Positions 1 through 8,137 of a stretch of DNA of 46,056 bases are shown one piece after another. The stretch is from Acidimicrobiia bacterium (GTDB lineage: Bacteria; Actinomycetota; Acidimicrobiia; Acidimicrobiales; Poriferisodalaceae): positions 1 to 46,056 of the forward strand of contig JAJDZE010000014.1 in assembly GCA_022824805.1 (NCBI GenBank), read 5' to 3'. The translations under genes and the position numbers were made by a program. How positions within the stretch are numbered: the stretch's first letter is position 1; each line of letters begins with the position of its first letter. The notes under the pieces are model-generated. The model ran no database searches, was not told the DNA's origin, and saw only the letters and a program-made list of their open reading frames with translations.

Positions 1-1224
1 CTGGTTGTTCTCGATGAGCTCCATCGCCTCTTCGAACGAGTCCACCCGCACCAGGCACAGCACGGGCCCGAAGATCTCGTCCTCGTAGACCTTCATCTCC
101 GCAGTGACCTCATCGAGCAGCGTGGGCCCCACCCAGTAGCCGTCGGGGTGGCCGTCCACCACCAACTCGCGACCGTCGCGCCGCAGCACCGCGCCTTCGG
201 ATTCGCCCAGGTCGATGTAGCTCAGCACCCGGTCGCGGTGTTCGGCTGTCACCAGCGGCCCCATGTCCATGGGCTCAGCGTCGAGACCGGGGCCGATGCG
301 CAACGCGTCGATGCGCTCGCAGATTTCCTCCGACAAGTCATCCGCGACGGCGCCCACCGCCACGACCACCGAGATAGCCATGCAGCGCTCACCGGCTGAG
401 CCATAGCCGGCCGACACGGCGGCGTCTGCCGCCTGGCCGATGTCGGCGTCGGGCAGGACGATCATGTGGTTCTTCGCCCCGCCGAGCGCCTGCACCCGCT
501 TGCCGGCCATCGACGCCGTGCGGTGCACGTGCCGCGCGATCGGCGTTGAGCCCACGAAGCTCACCGCGTCGATTCCCGGATGCTCGCACAGCGCATTCAC
601 CGCATCGGCATCGCCGTGGAGCACGTTGAAGACCCCGTCGGGCAGCCCTGCATCGGCGAACATCTCGCCGATGCGCACCGCCACCGACGGGTCTTTCTCG
701 GACGGCTTGAGCACGAAACAGTTGCCGCAGGCGATGGCCACCGGGTACATCCACATGGGCACCATCGCCGGGAAGTTGAACGGCGTGATGCCTGCTACCA
801 CGCCCACCGGCTGGCGCACGGTGTAGGCGTCGTGCTCGGTGCTGATGTCGTCGGTGCGCTCGCCCTTGAGCAGCTGGCCGACGCCGCAGGCGAACTCCAC
901 CACCTCGATGCCTCGCCGCATCTCGCCCAGCGCGTCGGCCCGCACCTTGCCGTGCTCGGCCGACACCATCTCGGCCAGCTCCAGGCAATGCTCTTCGAGC
1001 AGCTCGCGGAACGCGAACATCACCGCCGCACGCGACGAGATGGACGCCTCCCGCCAGCCTTCCCACGCCGTGCGTGCCGCGCCCACGGCGGCGTCCACGT
1101 CACCCGGCGAGGCCATGGGCACCGTCGCGACGGCGCTGCCGGCAACCGGGTCAGTCACCTCGAACATCGTCTTCGGCGAGCCCTGCGTGCGTTGACCTCC
1201 GATCCAGTGGTCGACCTGCCGCAT
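1..1224 (-). CDS. mmsA: CoA-acylating methylmalonate-semialdehyde dehydrogenase (3' end outside window)
   Basis: Aldehyde dehydrogenase superfamily enzyme that oxidises methylmalonate or malonate semialdehyde to propionyl-CoA or acetyl-CoA in valine, inositol and beta-alanine breakdown. Reading back from ATG at 1222-1224, the protein begins MRQVDHWIGGQ and runs 408 codons to the window edge without a stop, so the last ~90 residues are missing. Family signatures: GVVAGITPFNFPAMVP (the Asn-containing oxyanion segment), QALGGAKNHMIVLPDAD in place of the ELGG glutamate motif of ordinary aldehyde dehydrogenases, and SAGERCMA with the nucleophile Cys281. GAKNH plus GERCMA is typical of the CoA-dependent MmsA subgroup. 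AAGGAGG lies 6 nt before the ATG, a strong ribosome binding site. It diverges from the VOC-SDR-DmdA-like operon. The family call is secure; the preferred semialdehyde is inferred. Confidence 0.93.
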   Translation of the reverse strand, partial: MRQVDHWIGGQRTQGSPKTMFEVTDPVAGSAVATVPMASPGDVDAAVGAARTAWEGWREASISSRAAVMFAFRELLEEHCLELAEMVSAEHGKVRADALGEMRRGIEVVEFACGVGQLLKGERTDDISTEHDAYTVRQPVGVVAGITPFNFPAMVPMWMYPVAIACGNCFVLKPSEKDPSVAVRIGEMFADAGLPDGVFNVLHGDADAVNALCEHPGIDAVSFVGSTPIARHVHRTASMAGKRVQALGGAKNHMIVLPDADIGQAADAAVSAGYGSAGERCMAISVVVAVGAVADDLSEEICERIDALRIGPGLDAEPMDMGPLVTAEHRDRVLSYIDLGESEGAVLRRDGRELVVDGHPDGYWVGPTLLDEVTAEMKVYEDEIFGPVLCLVRVDSFEEAMELIENNQ

Positions 1225-1545
1225 GTGAGTCCTCCTTGCCGGCAGCGCTCAGTATCGGGCGAGCGTGCCGAATGCCCATCTCCAAGACGCCCTGATTTTC
1301 GCAGTCTTGCACGGCGGATGGGAACGCCGGGAGGCTGAGCCCCGGGCCGGAGCGGCCCGCGAGCGAAGCGAGCCAGAGTGGGAAACGCAGGGCGAAGCCG
1401 TGGCCCGAGCGGCCCGTAAGCCCAATCACATAAGCACTGGGAACAAGAGCGGGAAACAACTGGTGACGCGAGGGGAAGTTCCGCAATCCGCGCAGGCCCC
1501 AGCGGCGGCATCGTGGTCAGCGGGCCGTGGCTAGAGTCCGCGCCC
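1225..1545. other. Intergenic region with short repeats and inverted repeats
   Basis: This 321-nt gap separates the divergent mmsA and VOC genes and I see no convincing gene in it. It holds a perfect inverted repeat GGGCCG-GAG-CGGCCC (1344-1358), the direct repeat GAGCGGCCCG (1350-1359 and 1407-1416), a GCGAGC-GAA-GCGAGC repeat (1358-1372), and the pair GTGGGAAAC / GCGGGAAAC (around 1379 and 1449). The mmsA ribosome binding site is at its left edge and a TAGAGT -10 box at its right edge. Confidence 0.5.
1532..1537 (+). promoter_or_regulatory. -10 box TAGAGT for the VOC gene, probably leaderless
   Basis: TAGAGT fits the actinobacterial TANNNT -10 consensus. It ends 8 nt before the ATG at 1546, so transcription would begin at or next to the start codon. 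No Shine-Dalgarno sequence is present, which supports leaderless translation. Confidence 0.5.
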
Positions 1546-2058
1546 ATGAGTGATGTGAATCCCATTCCCCCGGACCGGCCGTTCGTCGTGCCGTACCTGA
1601 CCATCGGGGCGCGCACCGACGGATCGCCGGGCGGCGCCGCTGACGCCATCGCGTGGTACACGGAGGCCTTCGGCGCCACTGAGACCAATCGCCAGATGGC
1701 GCCGGGGACCGACAAGCTGATGCACGCCGAACTGGTGCTCGGCGACGGGCTGCTCTTCCTCGCTGACGACTTTCCTGAATGGGGAGGCGAAGCGTCCGCG
1801 CCCGCGGCGCTGGCCGGCTCGACAGTCACCCTGCACCGCTATGTCGCCGACTGCGACGCCACCATCGATAAAGCGGTCGCGATGGGCGCGGAAGTGCTGA
1901 TGCCGCCCGAGGACATGTTCTGGGGCGACCGCTTCGGCAGCATCCGTGACCCGTTCGGGCACAAGTGGTCGATCGCGACCCATATGCGAGATGTGAGCCC
2001 AGAGGACATGGAAGCCGCAGCCGCGGCGATGTTCGCCGATGGCCCTCAGGAAGGTTGA
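1546..2058 (+). CDS. VOC-superfamily (PhnB/glyoxalase-like) protein
   Basis: A 170-residue vicinal-oxygen-chelate fold protein of the PhnB/YdcN-like group. The N-terminal half contains IAWYTEAFGATE and LMHAELVLGDG, the usual first beta-alpha-beta-beta-beta unit. The C-terminal half contains FWGDRFGSIRDPFGHKWSIA, then the characteristic VSPEDMEAA tail. No substrate can be assigned: this group includes metal-binding proteins of unknown substrate as well as antibiotic-binding relatives. An upstream in-frame ATG at 1513 exists, but 1546 gives the family-like N-terminus and sits 8 nt after a TANNNT box. It is the first gene of an apparent operon with the SDR gene (3 nt downstream) and the DmdA-like gene. 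Confidence 0.85.
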   Translation: MSDVNPIPPDRPFVVPYLTIGARTDGSPGGAADAIAWYTEAFGATETNRQMAPGTDKLMHAELVLGDGLLFLADDFPEWGGEASAPAALAGSTVTLHRYVADCDATIDKAVAMGAEVLMPPEDMFWGDRFGSIRDPFGHKWSIATHMRDVSPEDMEAAAAAMFADGPQEG

Positions 2059-2061
2059 GCA

Positions 2062-3012
2062 ATGGCTGTCACTGAACTCAAGGGCCGAATTGCCGTCGTC
2101 ACCGGCGGCGGCACGGGCATGGGGCGTGAGTTGGTTCGTCAACTCACTGCTGCTGGCTGCCATGTCGCTGCGTGCGATCTGAACGCCGAAGAACTGAAGC
2201 GCACAGCAGAGCTGGCCGCCAGCGGCTCAAGCGGGGTGCGCATCACCACGCACCAGTGCGACGTGACCGACGCGGACGCCGTCACAGCATTCGCGTCCGA
2301 AGTTGCCGCCCAGCACGACACCGACCACGTCAATCTGCTGTTCAACAACGCCGGGGTCGGCGGCGGAGGCAGCTTCGTGATCGACGACCAGCGCGCCGCC
2401 TGGGACAAGACCTTCGACGTGTGCTGGCACGGTGTGCTCAACTGCGCACGGGCATTCATGGACATGCTCGTCCGTTCCGACGGGGGTGCCATGGTCAACA
2501 CCAGCAGCATCAACGGCTTCTGGGCGACGATCGGCCCCGGCCTGCCGCACACCTCGTACTGCGCGGCCAAGTTCGCTGTGAAGGGCTTCACTGAAGCGCT
2601 GCAGGTCGACCTTGCCGTGCACGCGCCGCACGTCAGCGCCCACGTCGTGATGCCGGGGCACATCGGCACGTCGATCGCGCTGAACAGCTTCTCCGCTCAC
2701 GGGGTTGACATCCCCCTCATCCGCAAGAACATGGCTGCTCGGGGAGTCGATCTCGATGCCTTCAGCGACGAGCAGGTCGAAGCGATGATCGAGGATCGAA
2801 ACACCCGATTCCGTGACGACGCACCCACCTCTGCCGCGCAAGCAGCCGAAGTCATCCTGTCGGACGTGCTGGCCGGCCGCTGGCGCATCCTGGTCGGAGA
2901 CGATGCCTACGCCATCGACCAAGCGGTGCGGGCCGACCCCGAAGACGCGTACACCGAAGCGTTCATCGAACGCCTGCGCGACCAGGGGCACTTGCAGGTG
3001 CTCGGCCGCTAG
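2062..3012 (+). CDS. Short-chain dehydrogenase/reductase (SDR family)
   Basis: A 316-residue NAD(P)-dependent oxidoreductase of the classical SDR fold. The nucleotide-binding glycine motif TGGGTGMG is at about residues 14-21. Also visible are the CDVTD adenine-pocket motif (66-70), NNAG (95-98), and the catalytic set Ser149, Tyr166 and Lys170 within SYCAAK. The C-terminal ~60 residues after the core are longer than in a minimal SDR (~250 residues) and may shape substrate specificity. The ATG lies 3 nt after the VOC stop codon, so the two are almost certainly co-transcribed. The substrate is unknown. The DmdA-like gene next door hints at a role in carbon or sulfur catabolism, but that is only context. 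Confidence 0.88.
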   Translation: MAVTELKGRIAVVTGGGTGMGRELVRQLTAAGCHVAACDLNAEELKRTAELAASGSSGVRITTHQCDVTDADAVTAFASEVAAQHDTDHVNLLFNNAGVGGGGSFVIDDQRAAWDKTFDVCWHGVLNCARAFMDMLVRSDGGAMVNTSSINGFWATIGPGLPHTSYCAAKFAVKGFTEALQVDLAVHAPHVSAHVVMPGHIGTSIALNSFSAHGVDIPLIRKNMAARGVDLDAFSDEQVEAMIEDRNTRFRDDAPTSAAQAAEVILSDVLAGRWRILVGDDAYAIDQAVRADPEDAYTEAFIERLRDQGHLQVLGR

Positions 3013-3018
3013 CGCCGC

Positions 3019-4179
3019 GTGGAGCTGGTCGTCGGCCCAAGGACCAGGGTCACACCATTCACCGACCGCGCCGCGGCGGCGGGCATGACCAAGGCGATGG
3101 TGTACAACCACACGGTCCTGCCGATCGGCACCGACGATCCCGCGGCGGAATACCGGGCGCTCACCGAGGCGGCGGCCATCTGGGATGTGGGCTGCGAACG
3201 GCAGGTGCAGATCGCGGGAGCGGACGCCCACCGTTTGGTCGCCTACCTCTGCGCCCGCGATCTGCGCGACCTGCCGGTTGGCGTGGCCCGCTATGCGCCG
3301 ATGTGCGATCACCACGGCCGCCTGGTGAACGACCCGATGGCTCTGCGCATCGACGAGACGACGTTCTGGCTCTCGATTGCCGACAGCGACGTGCTGCTGT
3401 GGGCACGGGCGGTGGCCGGCGAACGCGGCTACGACGTCGAGGTCACCGAACCCGATGTCTGGCCGCTGGCGATCCAGGGTCCCCGTGCCGACGATGTGGT
3501 CGCCGCCGCACTGGGGGAGTGGGTACGCGACATCCGCTTCTTCCGGTTTGTCCGCCATGACCACCGCCCACCGGGCCGCAGCGACACCGACAGCATCCCC
3601 CTGGTGGTGTGCCGCTCCGGCTGGTCCGGCCAGGGCGGCTTCGAGTTCTTCCTGATGGACGGCGCCAAGGGCGAGCAGCTCTGGGACCTGCTGTGGGAAG
3701 CAGGTGAGCCCTTCGGGCTCGGCGTCGGCGCGCCGAACAACCCCGAGCGCATCGAGAGCTTCCTGCTGTCATTCGGCGGCGACACCGATCCCGAAACCGA
3801 CCCCGACGAAGCAGGCATCGGGCGCTTCGTCAGCCTCAGCACCAACACTGATGAAGCAGAGACCTCGGATGGCCACGACTTCATCGGCAAGGCAGCGCTG
3901 CAGGCGCGCCGCGCGTCAGGCAACCAGCGACGTCTCATCGGCCTCATCATCGACGGCGACCCGCCGTCACCACTGCGGTCGCCACGCTCGATTCAGAGCC
4001 CCGAAGGCCACCCTGTCGGCACGCTGCGAGCCGTCGCACGCTCCCCGCGCTTCACAGCCAACATCGGCCTCGCACTGCTCGACCCGCCCTGGTTCGAGCG
4101 CGGCACCGAGCTCCAAGTCAGCCTCGACAGCATCAACCGAACGGCCACCACCACCCCGCTGCCGTTCAACCTCGACTGA
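3019..4179 (+). CDS. DmdA-like / GcvT-family tetrahydrofolate-dependent methyltransferase
   Basis: A 386-residue protein of the aminomethyltransferase (GcvT) superfamily that looks closer to dimethylsulfoniopropionate demethylase DmdA than to glycine cleavage T protein. DmdA moves a methyl group from DMSP to tetrahydrofolate, leaving methylmercaptopropionate. Motifs recalled from DmdA and seen here: MVYNHTVLP near the N-terminus, WDVGCERQVQIAG, GRLVNDPMAL, SIADSDVLLWA, EPDVWPLAIQGP, CRSGWSGQGGFEFF and PNNPERIESFLLSFGGD. A GcvT C-terminal barrel follows. The length agrees with DmdA (~370). The start is GTG, 6 nt after the SDR stop, with no clear Shine-Dalgarno. No dmdB, dmdC or dmdD is in the window, so the pathway is not demonstrated and another methyl donor is possible. 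Confidence 0.7.
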   Translation: MELVVGPRTRVTPFTDRAAAAGMTKAMVYNHTVLPIGTDDPAAEYRALTEAAAIWDVGCERQVQIAGADAHRLVAYLCARDLRDLPVGVARYAPMCDHHGRLVNDPMALRIDETTFWLSIADSDVLLWARAVAGERGYDVEVTEPDVWPLAIQGPRADDVVAAALGEWVRDIRFFRFVRHDHRPPGRSDTDSIPLVVCRSGWSGQGGFEFFLMDGAKGEQLWDLLWEAGEPFGLGVGAPNNPERIESFLLSFGGDTDPETDPDEAGIGRFVSLSTNTDEAETSDGHDFIGKAALQARRASGNQRRLIGLIIDGDPPSPLRSPRSIQSPEGHPVGTLRAVARSPRFTANIGLALLDPPWFERGTELQVSLDSINRTATTTPLPFNLD

Positions 4180-4198
4180 CCGGACCGCCGCACGCCGC

Positions 4199-4204
4199 TA
4201 CCCT
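4199..4204 (+). promoter_or_regulatory. -10 box TACCCT upstream of tRNA-Gly
   Basis: TACCCT matches TANNNT and lies 11 nt before the first base of the mature tRNA, the expected position for a tRNA promoter with a short 5' leader. No good -35 box is evident. Confidence 0.4.
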
Positions 4205-4215
4205 CGGCGCCCCGT

Positions 4216-4290
<75 letters not shown>

Positions 4291-4371
4291 GAGAACCTCA
4301 GCCTTCCGAGCTGATGATGCTGGCAGCACATGGTGTGCTGCGGGTGGCTCAGTGATTCCCGTCGTCCGCTC
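4291..4371 (+). repeat. Partial, interrupted duplicate of the tRNA-Gly gene
   Basis: Positions 4291-4320 repeat the tRNA from the end of the D arm through the anticodon arm (4235-4264) with one change in the anticodon loop (TTCCA becomes TTCCG). The T-arm/acceptor 3' part is repeated at about 4353-4371. Between them sits extra sequence including a perfect 7-bp hairpin, CAGCACA-TGG-TGTGCTG (4324-4340). The 5' acceptor strand and most of the D arm are missing, so this is not a working tRNA. It is a degenerate tandem copy or an insertion scar. Confidence 0.8.
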
Positions 4372-4395
4372 CGGCTAGACACCCGCTCCGGCTAG
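4366..4395. repeat. Short direct repeat spanning the clpP stop codon
   Basis: CCGCTCCGGCTAG occurs at 4366-4378 and again at 4383-4395. The first copy continues from the duplicated tRNA 3' end. The second contains the clpP stop codon (complement, 4392-4394). This suggests the tRNA-end duplication reached right up to the clpP coding end. Confidence 0.75.
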
Positions 4396-5084
4396 GCGGC
4401 GCGGATCGGACCGTCCTCGAGCACCTGGCGGTTCGCGATCACCTCATCGATGATCCCGTAATCCTTGGCAGCGTCAGCATCCATGATGAAGTCACGCTCC
4501 GTGTCGGTGTGGATGCGCTCGAGATCCTGGCCGGTGTGATGCGCAATGATCCGCTCGAGACGCTCACGCATGCGGTCGATCTCTCGGGCCGCCAGCTCGA
4601 TGTCGGTCGCCTGACCCATCGCCTGCCCGTAGGGCTGGTGCAGCAGCACCCGCGCATTGGGCAGCGCCATCCGCTTGCCCGGAGTGCCCGCGGCCAGCAG
4701 CACCGCGGCTGCCGACGCCGCCTGTCCCAGGCAGATCGTGGTGATGTCGTTGCGGATGTACTGGCTGGTGTCGTAGATGGCGAACAGGGAGCTGATATCG
4801 CCGCCCGGCGAGTTGATGTAGATGTTGATGTCCTTGTCGGGGTTCTCCGACTCAAGGTGGATCATCTGCGCGCACACCAAGTTGGCGACGACGTCGTCGA
4901 TGGGCGTGCCCAAGAAGATGATGTTCTCCTTGAGCAGCCGGGAGTACAGGTCGTACGCGCGCTCGCCCCGGTTGGTCTGCTCCACGACGGTGGGCACCAG
5001 GTAGTTGGTGGCGCGGTACCGCTCGATGCTGCGGTCCCCCTGAGGACGAGCGTCATGAGAACTTGCGGAGAACTCGGCTGTCAC
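4392..5084 (-). CDS. clpP: ATP-dependent Clp protease proteolytic subunit
   Basis: Serine peptidase subunit that forms the two-ring proteolytic chamber docking onto ClpX, whose gene is divergently encoded nearby. The 230-residue protein has the catalytic triad Ser124 (in [11 protein letters not shown]), His149 (in LLHQP) and Asp198 (in DTERD). The His-Asp spacing of 49 is the same as in E. coli. [10 protein letters not shown], the oxyanion and substrate-binding strand, is at about 91-100. The first ~25 residues are a variable propeptide-like region. The start is GTG at 5084, overlapping the trigger factor stop by 4 nt (GTGA), so tig and clpP are translationally coupled. Many actinobacteria carry two clpP paralogues; only one is visible here. 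Confidence 0.97.
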   Translation of the reverse strand: MTAEFSASSHDARPQGDRSIERYRATNYLVPTVVEQTNRGERAYDLYSRLLKENIIFLGTPIDDVVANLVCAQMIHLESENPDKDINIYINSPGGDISSLFAIYDTSQYIRNDITTICLGQAASAAAVLLAAGTPGKRMALPNARVLLHQPYGQAMGQATDIELAAREIDRMRERLERIIAHHTGQDLERIHTDTERDFIMDADAAKDYGIIDEVIANRQVLEDGPIRAA

Positions 5085-6658
5085 GGTGTGTCCCCTCTGT
5101 CGTCAGAATCGGTGTGGTCAAGATTGCTGCCAGTGTCGCCTGCGGCGTCTGGGTCCTCGGCGCCCCCGGCATCGTCAGCCGTGGGGAATTCGAGCGCCGA
5201 ACGCTCGATGGTGTCGCCGTCCGGTCCGATGAGTGTGGCGGCATCGATCGCCCATTGCAGCGCTTTGCTCTTGCAGATCGCTGAGGTCACGTGTGCAAGC
5301 CCGTCGGTTTCGGCGATGACCTCACGCAGCTCAGCGGCACTGCGGCCGTCCGTCGCCGCTATGCGCTCGAGCTCTCCGTCGATGTCAGTGATGCCGGCCT
5401 CGAGCGCTTCGGCCGTCGCCATGGCGCGCAGCGCCAAGTCGAGACGAACGCCGCGATCAGCTTCGTCTCGCAGCTCCCCGATGAACGACACCGGCTCCTG
5501 ACCGGTTGCCTCGAGCCACTCCTCGATGGTCATGTTCCGCTGCTGCAGCCCGCGGCCCAGCTCCTGCATGCGATCCGCTATCGCACCGCTGACCATGGCG
5601 TCGGGAACCGGTCCCTCCACCAGGTCCGCAATCTGTTTCTGCGCCTCGTCACGCAGCACCATGTTGGCCTGCATGATGAGGCCGAAGCTCAGTTGACGGG
5701 TGGTGGCGTCCCGCAGTTCGGCAACGCTGTCGTGCTCGGTGTTCTCGTCTACCCAGTCGTCGGTGAGATCGGGCAGCACCAACTCCGACACGGAGTTCAC
5801 GGTGATCTCGAAGTCGATCTCCATCTCCGGCTGAACCGGATGCGGTGCGCTGAACGACAGGTCGGCGCCGGCCTCGCAGCCGGCCAATTGCTCGTCGACC
5901 TCTCCGACGATGCCGCCGCTGCCGACCTCGTAGAGGTAATCCTGCGCTGACAGCCCAGGGAGCGGTTCTCCCCCCACAGATCCCTCGATGTCGATCGTGA
6001 CGCGATCGCCTTGCGCAGCGGCACGATCCACCTCGGAGATATCGGCGAACTGGCGGCGCGTCTCGTCGATGCGGGCGTCGATCTCCTCGTCGGTGGGCAC
6101 CGGGCTGGGAATCTCGATCTGGAGGCCTTCGTAGCCCGAGACGGACACCACCGGCCGGACCTCGACGGTCGCTTCGAACACCACCGGTCCATCGCTGCCG
6201 TCGAGGGTGAGTTCCAACTCGGGCTGGTTCACCACATCAACGTGATTGTCACGTACCGCCTCTGCGTAGTAACGGGGCACCGCCTCTTCGAGCGCCTGAG
6301 CCCGGCCGATCTCAGCTCCGAAGTGCGATTCCAGCACGCGGCGTGGTGCCCGGCCCGGACGGAAGCCGGGAATGCGCACCTCGCGAGCAAGTTTGCGGAA
6401 CGCGGTCTCCACGTCGGCATCGAATGTCTCGGCGTCAACCTCGACGGTCAGCTTGACGCGAGGTCCGATGAACCTCTCGCCCGTGGCCTCGTTGTCGCCT
6501 GGGCTGTCCTCGCCGTCGGGGACGTCGGCACTCTCGACGATGGCGCTCCCGGCGTCGTCACCTGCCGGTGTGTCGGCTCCGGTCGACGGATCGGGCTCAG
6601 TAACTGGCGCGGGCCCGATGAAATCCGCTGGATCGAGCGGCGTCAGCGTCGTCTTCAC
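5081..6658 (-). CDS. tig: Trigger factor with unusual acidic N-terminal insertion
   Basis: Ribosome-associated chaperone and peptidyl-prolyl isomerase that receives nascent chains. The ribosome-binding signature is present as [17 protein letters not shown]. The FKBP-type PPIase domain ([15 protein letters not shown] onward) and the C-terminal chaperone arms follow. At 525 residues it is longer than usual (about 430-490). The normal opening strand MKTTLTPL is separated from its continuation [13 protein letters not shown] by about 55 residues rich in Asp, Glu, Pro and Gly. A short FIGP motif appears on each side of this insert. The C-terminus also has an Asp-rich tail. The start is GTG at 6658, with TAGGCT 9 nt upstream. 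It is co-transcribed with clpP. Confidence 0.95.
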   Translation of the reverse strand: MKTTLTPLDPADFIGPAPVTEPDPSTGADTPAGDDAGSAIVESADVPDGEDSPGDNEATGERFIGPRVKLTVEVDAETFDADVETAFRKLAREVRIPGFRPGRAPRRVLESHFGAEIGRAQALEEAVPRYYAEAVRDNHVDVVNQPELELTLDGSDGPVVFEATVEVRPVVSVSGYEGLQIEIPSPVPTDEEIDARIDETRRQFADISEVDRAAAQGDRVTIDIEGSVGGEPLPGLSAQDYLYEVGSGGIVGEVDEQLAGCEAGADLSFSAPHPVQPEMEIDFEITVNSVSELVLPDLTDDWVDENTEHDSVAELRDATTRQLSFGLIMQANMVLRDEAQKQIADLVEGPVPDAMVSGAIADRMQELGRGLQQRNMTIEEWLEATGQEPVSFIGELRDEADRGVRLDLALRAMATAEALEAGITDIDGELERIAATDGRSAAELREVIAETDGLAHVTSAICKSKALQWAIDAATLIGPDGDTIERSALEFPTADDAGGAEDPDAAGDTGSNLDHTDSDDRGDTP

Positions 6659-6667
6659 GAAGCGCGG

Positions 6668-6673
6668 AGCCTA
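6668..6673 (-). promoter_or_regulatory. -10 box TAGGCT for tig-clpP
   Basis: On the minus strand TAGGCT lies 9 nt before the GTG start of tig. That gives a 5' leader of at most a few nucleotides. No Shine-Dalgarno sequence is seen. Confidence 0.45.
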
Positions 6674-6718
6674 CCGGCGCGTCGGCAGCGCCCCGTTCGG
6701 TGCGGCCCGCAGCGACAC

Positions 6719-6835
6719 GTTGCAACCAGCCGTGCCACCGCCGCAGCGACCCCACGGGTCACGTGTTGTCGCGCGTGCTGTGCCATCCTTGGCGGACGGC
6801 TCGTGCGCACGCCCCGGTGTTGCACCGCTGTGCAA
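6719..6835. promoter_or_regulatory. Palindromes in the tig/clpX divergent promoter region
   Basis: The 213-nt gap between divergent tig and clpX contains GTTGCAAC (6719-6726), GACCC-CAC-GGGTC (6748-6760) and TTGCAC-CGCT-GTGCAA (6820-6835). The last is a 16-bp dyad located about 37 nt before clpX, the best candidate for a repressor or activator site. It does not match the ClgR or CIRCE motifs I know, so the regulator is unknown. Confidence 0.4.
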
Positions 6836-6871
6836 GAGTCGGCAAGCTCACTGGCAGAAGGGAGGTGCAGC

Positions 6872-8137
6872 GTGGCGAAGTTCGGCGAGGGCGGCGAGCT
6901 GCTCAAGTGCTCGTTCTGCGGCAAGTCCCAGAAGCAGGTGCGCAAACTCATCGCGGGCCCGGGCGTCTATATCTGCGACGAGTGCATCGACCTGTGCAAC
7001 GAGATCATCGACGACGAGATCGAGACGTCGACCGAGACGCCGTTCGAAGCGGTGCCCAAGCCCCGCGAGATCTTCGCGTTCCTCGACGACTACATCATCG
7101 ATCAGAACCGGACCAAGACGATTCTCTCGGTGGCTGTCTACAACCACTACAAGCGCATGCGCCTCGAGCCCTCCGGACCGGGCGCCGCGGAAGACGTCGA
7201 GATCGCCAAGTCGAACATCCTGCTGATCGGTCCCACCGGCTGCGGCAAGACGATGATGGCCCAGACACTGGCGCGCATGCTCAATGTGCCGTTCGCCATC
7301 GCCGACGCCACGGCGCTCACCGAGGCCGGATACGTGGGCGAAGACGTCGAGAACATTCTGCTGAAGCTGCTGCAGGCGGCCGACTTCGACGTGAAGCGTG
7401 CCGAGACCGGGATCGTCTACATCGACGAGATTGACAAGATCGCACGCAAGGCAGAGAACGCATCGATCACCCGCGACGTCTCGGGCGAGGGCGTCCAGCA
7501 GGCGCTGCTCAAGATCCTGGAGGGCACTGTGGCCTCGGTGCCCCCGCAGGGCGGCCGCAAGCACCCGCACCAGGAGTTCTTGCAGATCGACACCAGCAAC
7601 GTGCTGTTCATCTGCGGGGGAGCGTTCGACGGGCTCGAGCGCCTCATCGCCGACCGTGTCGGCGAACGCGGCGTCGGCTTCGGGGCCACGCTGCGCAACG
7701 CGACAGACAGCTCCGCGCTCGACATCCTGCCGAATGTGCTGCCTGAAGATCTGCGGCACTTCGGCCTGATTCCCGAGTTCATCGGCAGGCTCCCGGTGGT
7801 GGGCGTCGTCGACCCGCTGGGCCCCGATGCGCTGCGACGCATCCTCACCGAGCCGAAGAACGCGCTGGTCCGCCAGTACCGCCGGATGTTCGAACTCGAC
7901 GACGTCGAGCTCGAATTCACCTCTGACGCACTCGAGGCGATCGTGGATCAGGCGATGCTGCGCAACACCGGCGCCAGGGGACTTCGAGCGATCCTCGAAG
8001 AGGTCCTGCTGGGGTTGATGTACGACCTGCCGAGCCGTGATGACGTCGCTCGCTGCATCGTCGACCGGAACGTGGTGCTGGACAAGGTGAACCCGACGCT
8101 GGTGCCCCGTTCGACCGTGACGCGCCGCGCATCTTGA
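6872..8137 (+). CDS. clpX: ATP-dependent Clp protease ATP-binding subunit ClpX
   Basis: AAA+ unfoldase that feeds proteins into ClpP. The 421-residue protein starts with a zinc-binding domain (Cys13, Cys16, Cys35, Cys38). It then has Walker A GPTGCGKT (120-127), the pore loop GYVG (153-156), Walker B VYIDEID (182-188), the RKH substrate loop (229-231), and a ClpP-docking loop written VGF (268-270) where E. coli has IGF at the same numbering. The small AAA+ domain with sensor 2 (GARGLRAI) closes the protein. GTG at 6872 is chosen because GGGAGG sits 6 nt upstream and the N-terminus then matches the family; the frame is open much further upstream but that is not coding. The stop overlaps the folC start. 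Confidence 0.97.
   Translation: MAKFGEGGELLKCSFCGKSQKQVRKLIAGPGVYICDECIDLCNEIIDDEIETSTETPFEAVPKPREIFAFLDDYIIDQNRTKTILSVAVYNHYKRMRLEPSGPGAAEDVEIAKSNILLIGPTGCGKTMMAQTLARMLNVPFAIADATALTEAGYVGEDVENILLKLLQAADFDVKRAETGIVYIDEIDKIARKAENASITRDVSGEGVQQALLKILEGTVASVPPQGGRKHPHQEFLQIDTSNVLFICGGAFDGLERLIADRVGERGVGFGATLRNATDSSALDILPNVLPEDLRHFGLIPEFIGRLPVVGVVDPLGPDALRRILTEPKNALVRQYRRMFELDDVELEFTSDALEAIVDQAMLRNTGARGLRAILEEVLLGLMYDLPSRDDVARCIVDRNVVLDKVNPTLVPRSTVTRRAS

Noticed and set aside
2227..3564. Long minus-strand frame opposite the SDR and DmdA-like genes
   Set aside because: Translation shows no recognisable domain and spans two well-supported genes on the other strand.
4291..4371. A second functional tRNA-Gly
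   Set aside because: It lacks the 5' acceptor strand and most of the D arm, and the T arm is interrupted by an insertion.
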